Source: Candidatus Nitrosopelagicus sp. | GTDB taxonomy: Archaea; Thermoproteota; Nitrososphaeria; Nitrososphaerales; Nitrosopumilaceae | Reading direction: 5' to 3' | Assembly (NCBI GenBank): GCA_028344575.1 | Contig: JAOMBO010000004.1 | Span: forward strand, 1 to 64,000 | DNA length: 64,000 bases | Shown here: one piece after another, positions 1 to 8,837 of the stretch | How positions within the stretch are numbered: the stretch's first letter is position 1 | Layout of the letters: each line of letters opens with the position of its first letter | Notes under the pieces: generated by a model | Database searches by the model: none | What the model was told of the DNA's origin: nothing | The model's input: the letters and a program-made list of their open reading frames with translations, nothing else | Position numbers and translations under genes: made by a program

Positions 1-1184
1 TCTGAATCTTCTTTTGAAATATCCTTTCCCATGGCATTATGAGTGTCCACAATCATAACTTGCTCAAAATTTCTGTTTTCAGCAAATTGTTCAATCTCAC
101 TTCTAACATTTGGTGGTAAATCTTCCATTCCGTGAGGTGATAATGATAAAAATAACAAAGCAGTTCTATCAAATAGCAATCCTCCTGCTCTAGCCTTGTT
201 TATTGTAACTGCTACTGGTTCTGTACATACTGCTCCCCCTTGCTGTACCTTACTTTCTTGTAAACTGTTTAGATAATTTTGAACCTCTTTTTGAGTTGGT
301 AAATTAAGATCATGGTTTGAAATACTATGCATAACCATTGCAGTTGAATCCATTTTCTTGTAAATCAGGTCTGTAATGTTACTTCCACCTATAGGATGAA
401 ATGGACCTGGGTGAATATCTGGTAATACTATTCTGAAATCAGCTTCTTTATCTGATGATTCAAATCTTAATTGTGATGTAGATACAGTTGATTCTGTTGC
501 ACTTTGTTCAATAATCTTTTCTAATGGGTCTGGGTCTTTCCTAGACATTGATGTAACATAAGCTTGAATCAATTCGTGAGTACTTTTCAATCCTGGTCGT
601 CCTGCCTTGTCGGTAAGATAAGCCCATGCTGTTGCTAATCCTAAAAATATCGCTCCAAAAAATAACGCCATTGGGTTTGTAAGTGAACTAATCCACATTT
701 CTGGTGGTATCAAAACTAAATACATTGCTAGAGGCTGAATAAATGCAACTGCCCATGCCTTCTTTAAACTTGCTCCTAAGATTGTTGTGAAAATTCCGAT
801 TCTAAAGCTTGCAAATACAATCATTCCCATTGTAACATAAAACAAATCTAATCCATCTTTTTCAAACAGTCCCATTGCACCAAATCCTATCAGTGTACTA
901 ACAAAGAATAATCCATTTCCGAATAATGATACGTGTAATGATTTTGAATATTCTTTATGTTTTGAAAATAAAATGTCTAAAAATTGTGTTCCAACTAATG
1001 CTCCAATGACTGCTAATGTTGGAAATAGTAATTCTGTTGAACCTAAGTATGTTGAAGCAGTAAACGCACCAATCAATCCTGCAATTACAATTGATACTGC
1101 TAGAGAAATATAATGTGACGATGGATTAATCAGCGATAATGTATATTTGTCATGTATCTTACTAACGTCGTCTTTTTCAGGCAT
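1..1184 (-). CDS. DUF2070 family membrane protein (3' end outside window)
   Basis: Reading back from an ATG at 1184 gives an open frame starting MPEKDDVSKIHDKYTLS that runs off the left edge, so the C-terminus is missing and the ORF track does not list it. The first ~200 residues hold several hydrophobic segments; a soluble part follows with motifs such as DIHPGPFHPIGGSN and SPHGMEDLPPNV. This combination of an N-terminal membrane region and a His/Asp/Gly-rich domain fits the archaeal DUF2070 family, whose biochemical role is unknown. The His-rich motifs suggest metal binding, which is inference. It lies just downstream of the Sec61-beta gene on the same strand (7-base gap) and is probably co-transcribed with it. 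Confidence 0.75.
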   Translation of the reverse strand, partial: MPEKDDVSKIHDKYTLSLINPSSHYISLAVSIVIAGLIGAFTASTYLGSTELLFPTLAVIGALVGTQFLDILFSKHKEYSKSLHVSLFGNGLFFVSTLIGFGAMGLFEKDGLDLFYVTMGMIVFASFRIGIFTTILGASLKKAWAVAFIQPLAMYLVLIPPEMWISSLTNPMALFFGAIFLGLATAWAYLTDKAGRPGLKSTHELIQAYVTSMSRKDPDPLEKIIEQSATESTVSTSQLRFESSDKEADFRIVLPDIHPGPFHPIGGSNITDLIYKKMDSTAMVMHSISNHDLNLPTQKEVQNYLNSLQESKVQQGGAVCTEPVAVTINKARAGGLLFDRTALLFLSLSPHGMEDLPPNVRSEIEQFAENRNFEQVMIVDTHNAMGKDISKEDS

Positions 1185-1191
1185 TTTTCGA

Positions 1192-1359
1192 TCAAGGAAT
1201 TAACAGTATATCTAGCAACCATGAGACTACAATTAGACTAATTGGAATTGAAACAACAATTCTTGGATCTACCTTAACACCTTTTGTCTCATCTTCAAAA
1301 AATCTTAAAAGGCCTGCACCTGATGCTGGAAGTGATGCGCTTGCTTTATTATCTGCCAT
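1192..1359 (-). CDS. Preprotein translocase subunit Sec61-beta (SecG), 55 aa
   Basis: This gene is too short for the ORF track. It translates to a 55-residue protein beginning MADNKASASLPASGAGLLRF. A polar, Ser/Ala/Gly-rich N-terminus is followed by a basic stretch (KVDPRIVV) and one C-terminal membrane helix (VSIPISLIVVSWLLDILL), the standard architecture of archaeal Sec61-beta. The family forms the small subunit of the SecYE-beta protein-conducting channel in the cytoplasmic membrane. The ATG at 1359 and the TGA at 1192-1194 are unambiguous. Confidence 0.85.
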   Translation of the reverse strand: MADNKASASLPASGAGLLRFFEDETKGVKVDPRIVVSIPISLIVVSWLLDILLIP

Positions 1360-1396
1360 GAATCAAACCAAGAAATTACGAATAAAAAGTTTTTGT

Positions 1397-1717
1397 CTAC
1401 TTTTTCAACTTGGATATCGTGTCAATGAGTAAATTGATCGATTTTAGTATGGTTTGTTGCTTTTCAGGATCTTTTTCCTTTGATAATTCATCTGTCATAC
1501 TCTGTAATTTTTCCTCCAATTTTTTTACAGGTGAGTCATTTTGAGATTCATTTCTGTTCTTTTCTAGTTCTTTATCTGGTGATTTTCCACAACTGACACA
1601 TAATGCATCTCCATCTTTCATCACTCTAACTCCTTTACAATATGGGCATGGCTCGCTAAGTAATGTGGCACCGCTTAACAACATCTCTATTGCCTTTTTT
1701 TTAACATCCTCAGACAT
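1397..1717 (-). CDS. SSSCA1 (autoantigen p27)-type zinc-binding protein
   Basis: The 106-residue protein has a helical N-terminus (AIEMLLSGATLLSEPC) running into a four-cysteine knuckle, CPYCKG ... CVSCGK, which should bind one zinc. That is the hallmark of the Sjogren's syndrome/scleroderma autoantigen 1 family common in archaea. The C-terminal half is highly charged and probably coiled-coil (KKLEEKLQSMTDELSKEK). The molecular function in archaea is not established. It is divergent from the aIF1 gene and upstream of sec61-beta on the same strand, with a 37-base gap. Confidence 0.75.
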   Translation of the reverse strand: MSEDVKKKAIEMLLSGATLLSEPCPYCKGVRVMKDGDALCVSCGKSPDKELEKNRNESQNDSPVKKLEEKLQSMTDELSKEKDPEKQQTILKSINLLIDTISKLKK

Positions 1718-1800
1718 ATTTTTACTTGTTATACAACCTAAAAAAATTGTATTTGTCTACTAAGGCTTAATAACATGATAATTCAAAGCTTTTCGAACTA

Positions 1801-2109
1801 ATGGCGGTAATCTGTAATACTTGTGGTCTTCCTGATGATTTATGCGCTTGTGGTGATTTAGACAAAGATAGTTCTCAAATAATTATTCGTTTAGAGACCC
1901 GAAGATTCAAGAAAAAAGGAACAATGATTGAAGGACTGGATCCTAAAATTAACAATTTGGAAAGTGTAGCCAAAGAGCTAAAAGGCAAATATGCTTGCGG
2001 CGGAACTGCAAAAGAAGGATACATCTTTTTACAAGGTGATCATCGAGATACAATTAAAGAAGCACTTGTTAAATTGGGATTTTCTGAAGAAAAGATAGAA
2101 CTTCATTAG
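1801..2109 (+). CDS. Translation initiation factor aIF1 (SUI1 family)
   Basis: The 102-residue protein is of typical length for archaeal aIF1. The SUI1 fold is visible: a basic beta-hairpin loop (RLETRRFKKKGTMIEGLD), then LKGKYACGGTAKEGYIFLQGDHRDTIKEALVKLGF, which carries the family GGT...LQGDHR signature. aIF1 binds the small ribosomal subunit and enforces start-codon fidelity. An N-terminal CNTCGLPDDLCACG motif forms a likely zinc knuckle, as in many archaeal members. The CPBP protease gene follows after 7 bases on the same strand. Confidence 0.9.
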   Translation: MAVICNTCGLPDDLCACGDLDKDSSQIIIRLETRRFKKKGTMIEGLDPKINNLESVAKELKGKYACGGTAKEGYIFLQGDHRDTIKEALVKLGFSEEKIELH

Positions 2110-2116
2110 AATTATC

Positions 2117-3109
2117 GTGTCTCTTTTAGAAAATATTTCGCAAGGTTTTGGAATTCCATTCTCTGCTTTAATGTCTGTGATTTTTGGTTTGATGATTGTA
2201 TCATTTCCATTAGGTGCATATGCAGTTTTTAATTCTAATGTTGGGGATGATATAGATTATACATTTCCTCTAGAAAAATTTGATATTTTTATTGCTGGTG
2301 TAAACATCCAAGTTCCATTTGAATACCAAATAGGTGATCTATTTGTAATTTTTTGGTCAATTTTTATAATATTATTTGTTATTTCATTTCTTGGCCCTAA
2401 AAAAAATTTTATAAAAATAATTGCAAATATCTTATCAAATGAAAAAACATCTTTTTCGGATAATTACATGCTTAATATCATCAAATGGTTTTCAATACTT
2501 GTTTTAATTTCTGCAGTAATAACAATAGTTCAAGAAAGTTTTGGAATAACAACTGAACCTCCTGATACTGCAAATGATCTAATTCTATTTTTACAAATAT
2601 CATTAGCTCCGATTACAGAAGAAATTGGATTTCGTTTAATTTTAATTGGAATTCCATTATTTTTAATTTATTCACATAAATCATCTCTAAAATTTTTCAT
2701 AAAATCACTATGGGCTCCATATTCTACTTTACACATCTACGATAGCAAAAAGGCCATAACAATAATTGTAATTGTTGGAATATTCTTTGGTGTGGCTCAT
2801 GTAATTTCAGGTGAACCTTGGACTACTGGAAAAATTCTTCAAGCATCTGTAGGTGGAATAATTATTGGTTGGGTCTACTTTAGGTATGGGTTAGCTGCGG
2901 CAATAATCTTACACTGGGCTACCAATTATTTCATTTATTCATACTTATTTTTGATATCTGAACTTAATGGAATTTCTGTACAAAATGCTTCGGCTCATTC
3001 CATGATTGGTACATTTGAAATAATTTTAATCATTTCAGGTATATTTTCTATCATAATGCTATTTCTGAACTACAAAAAATCAATTAATTCTTCCATAATA
3101 CAAGAGTAA
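2117..3109 (+). CDS. CPBP family intramembrane metalloprotease
   Basis: This 330-residue polytopic membrane protein starts at a GTG only 7 bases after the aIF1 stop. The CPBP (CAAX protease/bacteriocin-processing, Abi) motifs are clear: TEEIGFR (EExxxR) near residue 175, GVAHVISG near residue 235, and LHWATNYF near residue 275. The Glu and His residues of these motifs form the catalytic metal site of the family. The physiological substrate is unknown; archaeal members are often guessed to process membrane or prenylated proteins. About eight hydrophobic segments are visible. Confidence 0.8.
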   Translation: MSLLENISQGFGIPFSALMSVIFGLMIVSFPLGAYAVFNSNVGDDIDYTFPLEKFDIFIAGVNIQVPFEYQIGDLFVIFWSIFIILFVISFLGPKKNFIKIIANILSNEKTSFSDNYMLNIIKWFSILVLISAVITIVQESFGITTEPPDTANDLILFLQISLAPITEEIGFRLILIGIPLFLIYSHKSSLKFFIKSLWAPYSTLHIYDSKKAITIIVIVGIFFGVAHVISGEPWTTGKILQASVGGIIIGWVYFRYGLAAAIILHWATNYFIYSYLFLISELNGISVQNASAHSMIGTFEIILIISGIFSIIMLFLNYKKSINSSIIQE

Positions 3110-3742
3110 TTAATTTTCAATAATTTTTCTTATTTTATCACAAAATTCTGGTTTAATGTTTTGTTTTAGAACAAATTCCAAATCTGCTGTATTGTCGATA
3201 TCTAGCATTAATCTGTATATCAAAGCAATTGTAATCTTTATGCCATCACTTTTTGCAGACTCTATCTGAAAGCTGTAACTTCCCTCATCATATCTTGGTG
3301 TCATGGAATTAATTGGTGTTCTAATTAGGGCATTAGTTCCATCAAAATGTCTTGATGGTACTATTACTACTGACTTTTCTGATGAGATTTTCAATAATTT
3401 TTCCAAATCTTCGGAATCAAAAAATGGAACATCTAATGGCAAAACAATTGAATGTGTAAATTTATTATCTATCAAATATTGTTCTGCTAGTTTTACGGCA
3501 TCGTTTACACTTGTTTCATGTTCGTCTTGAATTTTTTCACAATTATATTTTTTTATAATATCTGAAACTTGTTCTTCATTTGTAACCACGATTGTTTTAT
3601 CAATTAATTTTGTTTCATTGATTGTTTTTATGACTTCTTCTAATAACAATCTGCATAAGTCTCTTGTTTTTTCTTCAGATAAATGTAATCTTGTTTTAGA
3701 TTTTTGAAATGTCTTAACAGGAATTATTACGGATGTTTTCAA
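3110..3742 (-). CDS. cofC: 2-phospho-L-lactate guanylyltransferase CofC
   Basis: The 210-residue protein begins MKTSVIIPVKTFQKSKTRL, the nucleotidyltransferase N-terminus (VKxxxxAKTRL-like) of the CofC family. Further on, SIVLPLDVPF is the metal/nucleotide-binding Asp motif and DGTNAL the substrate loop. CofC activates 2-phospholactate (or a related three-carbon phosphate) for coenzyme F420 synthesis. The gene directly abuts cofD upstream with no gap, so the two form a cofD-cofC operon. It converges with the CPBP protease gene, whose stop is adjacent. Confidence 0.85.
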   Translation of the reverse strand: MKTSVIIPVKTFQKSKTRLHLSEEKTRDLCRLLLEEVIKTINETKLIDKTIVVTNEEQVSDIIKKYNCEKIQDEHETSVNDAVKLAEQYLIDNKFTHSIVLPLDVPFFDSEDLEKLLKISSEKSVVIVPSRHFDGTNALIRTPINSMTPRYDEGSYSFQIESAKSDGIKITIALIYRLMLDIDNTADLEFVLKQNIKPEFCDKIRKIIEN

Positions 3743-4663
3743 CTATAATTTCAATTGTTTTAAAATGAATCCTGCAAGTGCTTCTTCAGCTATTTTATTT
3801 TGCATTTTGATTTTTGTATCTAATACACGTATATCTAAGCCTTCAATTTTTGATGTAAGAGCTTTATCTTTCGTATCTATAATCATTTTTGAACATACAT
3901 CTGCATAAAATTGTGCCAATCCGAATACCGAAACTTCAATTCCTGCGGCCTCCATATACTTGTCAGCTGGTCCGCTAAATGATTTATTTCCAATCAGTGG
4001 TGAAACTGCAACTACTTTCTTTTTATTTTTAGTTAATTCTTTTCTAACTCCTTTGATTCCCATCATTGGCCCAATACTTGTTAATGGATTTCCTGGTGCA
4101 ATAACTACTAACTCTGCATCTTGAATTGCAGCTATTGCATCTGGATTTGGTCTTGCTTTGTCTGCTCCAACATATTGAATTCCTTCGATAGTTCCTCTAC
4201 CTCTATGTTTTACCCAAAACTCTTGCAAATGCAAATCTTCCCCATTTGCTGTAATTCTTGTTTCAACCGTATTATCTGTAATTGGAATAACTTTAGACTC
4301 TACTGCAAATTTCTCGCACATCCATTGTGTGATGTCTGAAAGATTCTTTCCGTTCTTTAACATGTTAGTTCTCATTAGATGTGTTGCAGCATCTCTGTCT
4401 CCAACTCTAAACCATGTCTCTTCTCCAAAAACTTCCATCTGTCTTAGAAAATTATTGGTATCTTTTTTTACGCCCCAGCCTTTTTCTTCATCTAAAATTC
4501 CTGATAATCCATAAATTATTGTGTCAATGTCTGGACAAACATACATTCCATAAAGCCAGTAATTATCTCCAACATTACTAATTACCGTAACTTCTTGATC
4601 ATGAGCTGCAAAACCTCTGACCATCTTTATTGATCCTGTGCCGCCAGCCAATATTGTTATCAT
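3743..4663 (-). CDS. cofD: 2-phospho-L-lactate transferase CofD
   Basis: The 306-residue protein starts MITILAGGTGSIKMVRGF, the GGTG nucleotide-binding loop of CofD. The typical family block NVGDNYWLYGMYVCPDIDTI follows, then an APGNPLTSIGPMM loop in the Rossmann half. CofD transfers the phospholactyl moiety to the deazaflavin FO to give F420-0. Together with the adjacent cofC this shows F420 biosynthesis, a trait of Nitrososphaerota as well as methanogens. Length is as usual for the family. Confidence 0.9.
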   Translation of the reverse strand: MITILAGGTGSIKMVRGFAAHDQEVTVISNVGDNYWLYGMYVCPDIDTIIYGLSGILDEEKGWGVKKDTNNFLRQMEVFGEETWFRVGDRDAATHLMRTNMLKNGKNLSDITQWMCEKFAVESKVIPITDNTVETRITANGEDLHLQEFWVKHRGRGTIEGIQYVGADKARPNPDAIAAIQDAELVVIAPGNPLTSIGPMMGIKGVRKELTKNKKKVVAVSPLIGNKSFSGPADKYMEAAGIEVSVFGLAQFYADVCSKMIIDTKDKALTSKIEGLDIRVLDTKIKMQNKIAEEALAGFILKQLKL

Positions 4664-4744
4664 AAATTATTATACCGAAAGTCTCAAAACGCTGACTACA
4701 TATTACTTCTTCCAAATGATCGCAAAAAACAATCCTCGAAGTTA

Positions 4745-4756
4745 GATTTATTATTA
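4745..4756 (+). promoter_or_regulatory. TATA-like promoter element of the secreted protein gene
   Basis: The sequence GATTTATTATTA is centred about 26 bases before the GTG at 4776. This is the archaeal TATA-to-start spacing for a leaderless mRNA, and it supports the non-ATG start chosen there. Confidence 0.5.
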
Positions 4757-4775
4757 AGAGTAAAAAAATCGCTAC

Positions 4776-6101
4776 GTGTCTCGTGTAGGAATTTTAGTAG
4801 CCTCTCTAGCAGTTATCATGCTAGCATCTACTGTTGGCCCTGCCTTTGCAGCTCAAATGGAATTTAGAACTTGGGTTGAAGGTGGAGCATCTGATGAAGT
4901 TGAGATAAAATTCCAAAGAACCGTCATTTTGAATTATGATGATGGTGGAATGCTTGCTGATGAACTTAGAGGTCAAAAGTTTGCAAAAACCTTCAGTGTT
5001 GACTCTAATGACCCAGGCGTCAATGAATTACGTGATAGAATTAATTACCAATTTTCCCAATCAGGAAGTTCTGCTGCTGTAACTGATGTTCAAATTGATT
5101 ATGATACTAAATTAACAGGTCGTGGATTAAACACCTCTATTGATTATAAAATTATTTTAACAATGACTCTTACAAATCACGTACTCCGTGAATCTTCTGG
5201 AAGTAACTCCGGTTTAGTTGATATGAATTGGAGAGGATTAATGATTCCAGGTGAAGTTACTGTAGATGCCAAAGGAATTCCTCATGAAATCAATCTCCCA
5301 ATCTCATTTATTTCTGATGTTGCCCCAGGGTTATACTCTGCAATATTAGGTAGTGAGGCTGAAACTTTATTGAATACTCCAATTATGGATGCAAGTGGAA
5401 TTAAAGCACAACCATTAGGTAACTGGCACTTTTTGTTTGACCCAACTGGAATCAATGTAGATGCTGCGCAATACGGAATGTCTTCTGAATTAGCAGGAGT
5501 TGTTTGGTCATCTTACACAATGGGAGAAAGTAGTCTCAGAGAAGGAATCCAAACAGAAAAAGAACATGAAGCAACATTTACCACTGACACGACTTATGAT
5601 TTACGAACTATTGAATCTGCAGATTCTGCAAACATTTTCTTTGCCGGATTTGCAAACATTGACGTTTTAGATAGTGCTGAGGTTGTTGGTGTTTATCCTG
5701 AAGCACCTGAAGGCTTCGCAACAACATCAACTGGTGAATTTCCTGTCATGATTATTTATGGTATGGCTGGATTTGCAGGTCTCGCCGGAGTTGCAATTTT
5801 CATCGTAAGTGAAAAGAAACGTAAAGGTGACATTGCAGCAGGAAATGTACAGACAGGTATTGATCCTTCACAATTAGTTGGTGCTGATACAAGTACTGGC
5901 TCTGGTGGTTACAAAACTAACAGAGGTGAAGCCCATCTCAAATCTGATGATTACGAACATCACAGAAGTGTTTATGACAATCCACAAGTTGAACAAAAAG
6001 CTGAAGAGCCAACAACCGAACAAGCACCAGCTGAAGAACCAACAACCGAAGAACCAGCAAGTAAACCTGGTGCCATGCCAAAAGGCTGGAAACCAGAGTA
6101 A
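4776..6101 (+). CDS. Secreted, C-terminally membrane-anchored protein of unknown function
   Basis: The 441-residue protein starts at a GTG with a well-placed TATA box. Residues 1-26 form a signal peptide ending AFA-AQ. A ~300-residue extracytoplasmic domain, rich in beta-type sequence, lacks Cys and shows no motif I recognise. A single membrane helix lies near residues 325-347 (MIIYGMAGFAGLAGVAIFIV). After it comes a hydrophilic tail with EEPTTE repeats ending in GAMPKGWKPE. It looks like a thaumarchaeal cell-envelope protein; the function is unknown. Its stop abuts the 3' end of the convergent RNase P RNA gene. Confidence 0.7.
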   Translation: MSRVGILVASLAVIMLASTVGPAFAAQMEFRTWVEGGASDEVEIKFQRTVILNYDDGGMLADELRGQKFAKTFSVDSNDPGVNELRDRINYQFSQSGSSAAVTDVQIDYDTKLTGRGLNTSIDYKIILTMTLTNHVLRESSGSNSGLVDMNWRGLMIPGEVTVDAKGIPHEINLPISFISDVAPGLYSAILGSEAETLLNTPIMDASGIKAQPLGNWHFLFDPTGINVDAAQYGMSSELAGVVWSSYTMGESSLREGIQTEKEHEATFTTDTTYDLRTIESADSANIFFAGFANIDVLDSAEVVGVYPEAPEGFATTSTGEFPVMIIYGMAGFAGLAGVAIFIVSEKKRKGDIAAGNVQTGIDPSQLVGADTSTGSGGYKTNRGEAHLKSDDYEHHRSVYDNPQVEQKAEEPTTEQAPAEEPTTEEPASKPGAMPKGWKPE

Positions 6102-6103
6102 TA

Positions 6104-6389
6104 GTGCGTGCTGGCCGTAACCCTCTTTCTGTTTTACACATTATTCCGCTTTGCAGCCTACCTGAACCAGATGCAGAATTCTATAGTTCTGTTTGGCTTT
6201 GCTCCTTGTGGGTCAGATTTCTCATTCTCTTTTCTCGGAAATCTCAGATTTTGTCCTCATCGTACACTCCAAGAGAGATTTTTTTCTGCTCTGTTGCCAA
6301 CCATCTCTGATTGCCCATCTCCGGACCACAATTTCTGCAAGGAGAGAGGAGTTTCCTCTGTCGTAACAGCACTGTGCACCAGCTCGCAC
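6104..6389 (-). ncRNA. rnpB: RNase P RNA (archaeal)
   Basis: This ~290-base stretch is clearly richer in GC than its surroundings and has no plausible protein. On the minus strand the ends pair as helix P1: 5' GUGCGAGCUGG with 3' CCAGCACGCAC, 11 pairs with one mismatch. Conserved RNase P blocks follow in order. GAGGAAACUCC resembles CR-I, GGCAACAGAG the central CR-II/III region, and ACAGAAAGAGGGUUAC the 3' P4 strand (consensus ACAGAA...GGCUUA). Length fits archaeal RNase P RNA, which processes tRNA 5' ends. The ends are set from P1 and may be off by a few bases. Confidence 0.85.
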
Positions 6390-6437
6390 TTGTAATTTTT
6401 CTAAAAACTAATCAGTTATTTCAAGATATCTAAAAAA

Positions 6438-8783
6438 TTAGGCATTGAAATGGTCATCATCATATCTATCTTTTTGGGATGTTGCTCTCATGGAATAAAT
6501 TTTTTGCATAATGTTGACATAAATTTGATAGATGAATTTCACTTGACTAATTTTTGGCATAATGAAATTTGCAAAAGATCTTGCATGTACTTCTGAAAAC
6601 CTGTGATTTCTAACTATTATTGCTGATTTACCACTCTTATCTAAAATGCTTAGCGTTTTAGGACTAAATGCAGTATCGGTTTGATTTCCTGCACCTAATA
6701 TCAACAATGCATTCTTTTCTTTTTTGAAATTATCTAATAGTTCATTTATGATGTTTGAATCTGAATAAACTTTCTCAAATTGTATTTTTGGTAATTCCAA
6801 TTCAAACATTTTTTCATTAATCCTGTTCACAATTTGTGTTTCTTCTTTTGGATCCTCGATAACACCTCTAATCACTCGAATCTTTGATTCTTCCATCTTT
6901 TGAAATGAATTGGCAATTTCTAAACCTAGATCACTATGTCTTCCTTTATCGTATGCTACAATAATATTTTTAATATCTTCTTCAAAAGATTTTCTAACTC
7001 TTACTCCAATAATATCGCATGTTGTAAGTGAAAGTAATTTTCTATTATTCTTCAAAAAATCAAAGTCAACCAATAATGTATTGATATCTTGTTCTTCTGT
7101 AGTTTGTAAAATTGCCTCTGTTGGGTCGTGTGCTAATCTTACTAGATATCTATTTCTTAAAGAACCTGTAATCTCTCTTTTGAACTCTTCTATTGCTTTT
7201 AATCCTTTTTCACCAATACCATGTGTTAATGACAATGGTGTTTGTCGTGGTACATTTACAACATCTAAAACTGTAATTTCTCCATCTTTATCTTTGGCAA
7301 TAGATCTTGCCATCGTATACATTCTTTTTGCAGATCGTTTGTCAAAAACCATCAATACTCTGTATTTCTTTCGTAACTTTGGTCCTTGTGTAAAAACTAG
7401 TGGGGCGTTATGTTCTAACTCTTTTTTTGATGTATAAAATTTGTAAATTACAAAACCAATTCCTATCCAAATGATAGCTATTAGCCAACTCTCGGGATGT
7501 GTAAATAATAGATAAATTGAAAGTCCCATTGCTGTGAGAATTCCTATTATTGGAATTAATGGAAAGAGTGGAGTCTTGAATCCATAATCTACCGTTGATG
7601 CATACAATCTTCTAATCGTAATTGAGGCTAAATTCACCTGTGTGAACAAAAATAGGAACATAACACTTGCTGCAAACGCAATTGCGGTCAAATCCATGGA
7701 TACTGCAAGAATCAACATGATTATTCCTGAAACAATTGTTGCTACAAACGGTGTGCGATATTTTGGATGAATTTTGCTGAATACGAATGGTAAATTGTAT
7801 TGTGTTCCCATCGCAAAACTCACTCGACTTGCTGCAAATGTAGTTGCATTTAATGCAGAAAGTGTAGAAACTAAACCTCCTGCTAATACAATTAATGCAC
7901 CAAATGGAAGAAACTGGTCTGCCGCTTCTATTATTCCTAATTCTCCAAAACTTCCAATAAATTCCCATGCGGGCATTCCAATAACTGATTCGTTTAGTCC
8001 TCCTATGAATACAAATGTGAATACAATGTAAACTGAAACAACAATTCCAAGTGAAATCATAATTGCACGTGGGATATTTTTTCTAGGATTTTTTATCTCA
8101 TCTCCTGCCTGTGAAATTATTTCATAACCTTCAAACGCAATGAATGTTAATCCCATCGCTAATGCCAATCCGGCTACTCCGCTAGGAAGGAAATCTCTAT
8201 AATTATCAGACCAATTTGGATTTGCAAACATCATTGCACCAATTGCTGCTGCGATTAGTATGCCAATTATTGCTAATTGGGTAAATGTAATTGCATTACC
8301 AACCTTTCCTGTATCTGATGATCCTCTGACATTAACAAATGTAAAAATGATTATTGCAATTATGGCAAAAATTTTATCTATTGGAATTCCTGTATCATCT
8401 CCAATAACTCCTGATGTTATCAATAGATGCGCAAAAAATGAACCAAACGCAACTGCATAGAGAGAACCTGCAATTGTATGTCCAAACCATGCCATCCATC
8501 CGCTAAGGTATGCGTTAGGTCTCGGTAATCCTTCTCTCACCCATTTGTAACCTCCTCCTGTTGCAGGAAATGCAGATCCTAATTCTGCATATGTCAATGC
8601 TGTAAATACTGTAATTACGCCATTAAGCAAAAATGCAATCATTAATGCAGCTCCTGCTTGAGCCATACCTGGTCCTACCAGAACAAAAATGGCTCCCCCT
8701 ATCATGGATGCCACTCCAATCATAACTGAATCCTTTAGAGATAAACTACGCACTAAACCTGATTCTGATTTTTCAAATGTCAT
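6438..8783 (-). CDS. APC-superfamily amino acid permease with C-terminal USP-like domains
   Basis: The 781-residue protein has an N-terminal ~440-residue transporter with about 12 membrane helices. It carries the APC signature GVASMIGGAIFVLVGPGMAQAG in helix 1 and a FIAFEGYEIISQAGDEIKNPRKNIPRAI loop. A ~330-residue cytoplasmic region follows, looking like one or two universal-stress-protein-type alpha/beta domains (KKYRVLMVFDKRSAKRMYTMA near residue 465, NIIVAYDKGRHSDLGLEIA near residue 610). It should move an amino acid or amine, gated by its soluble domain; the substrate cannot be told. It lies downstream of the RNase P RNA promoter region on the same strand. Confidence 0.8.
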   Translation of the reverse strand: MTFEKSESGLVRSLSLKDSVMIGVASMIGGAIFVLVGPGMAQAGAALMIAFLLNGVITVFTALTYAELGSAFPATGGGYKWVREGLPRPNAYLSGWMAWFGHTIAGSLYAVAFGSFFAHLLITSGVIGDDTGIPIDKIFAIIAIIIFTFVNVRGSSDTGKVGNAITFTQLAIIGILIAAAIGAMMFANPNWSDNYRDFLPSGVAGLALAMGLTFIAFEGYEIISQAGDEIKNPRKNIPRAIMISLGIVVSVYIVFTFVFIGGLNESVIGMPAWEFIGSFGELGIIEAADQFLPFGALIVLAGGLVSTLSALNATTFAASRVSFAMGTQYNLPFVFSKIHPKYRTPFVATIVSGIIMLILAVSMDLTAIAFAASVMFLFLFTQVNLASITIRRLYASTVDYGFKTPLFPLIPIIGILTAMGLSIYLLFTHPESWLIAIIWIGIGFVIYKFYTSKKELEHNAPLVFTQGPKLRKKYRVLMVFDKRSAKRMYTMARSIAKDKDGEITVLDVVNVPRQTPLSLTHGIGEKGLKAIEEFKREITGSLRNRYLVRLAHDPTEAILQTTEEQDINTLLVDFDFLKNNRKLLSLTTCDIIGVRVRKSFEEDIKNIIVAYDKGRHSDLGLEIANSFQKMEESKIRVIRGVIEDPKEETQIVNRINEKMFELELPKIQFEKVYSDSNIINELLDNFKKEKNALLILGAGNQTDTAFSPKTLSILDKSGKSAIIVRNHRFSEVHARSFANFIMPKISQVKFIYQIYVNIMQKIYSMRATSQKDRYDDDHFNA

Positions 8784-8837
8784 ACAATTTTCGAGAAAAT
8801 CTAGATGAATAAAGCCTTGCCTCGTACTGATTGTAGA

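Noticed and set aside
3303-4514. Plus-strand ORFs over cofC and cofD (3303-3530, 4121-4339, 4329-4514)
   Set aside because: They are antisense shadows of clearly recognised minus-strand genes.
6104-6395. Plus-strand ORFs at 6104-6310 and 6108-6395, and the minus ORF 5938-6141
   Set aside because: They lie over the RNase P RNA gene or in shadow of the coding gene before it, and their products have no protein character.
7612-7968. Minus-strand 118-aa ORF inside the permease gene
   Set aside because: It is a shifted-frame shadow of the APC permease and has a Cys/Ser/Asn-rich composition typical of such shadows.
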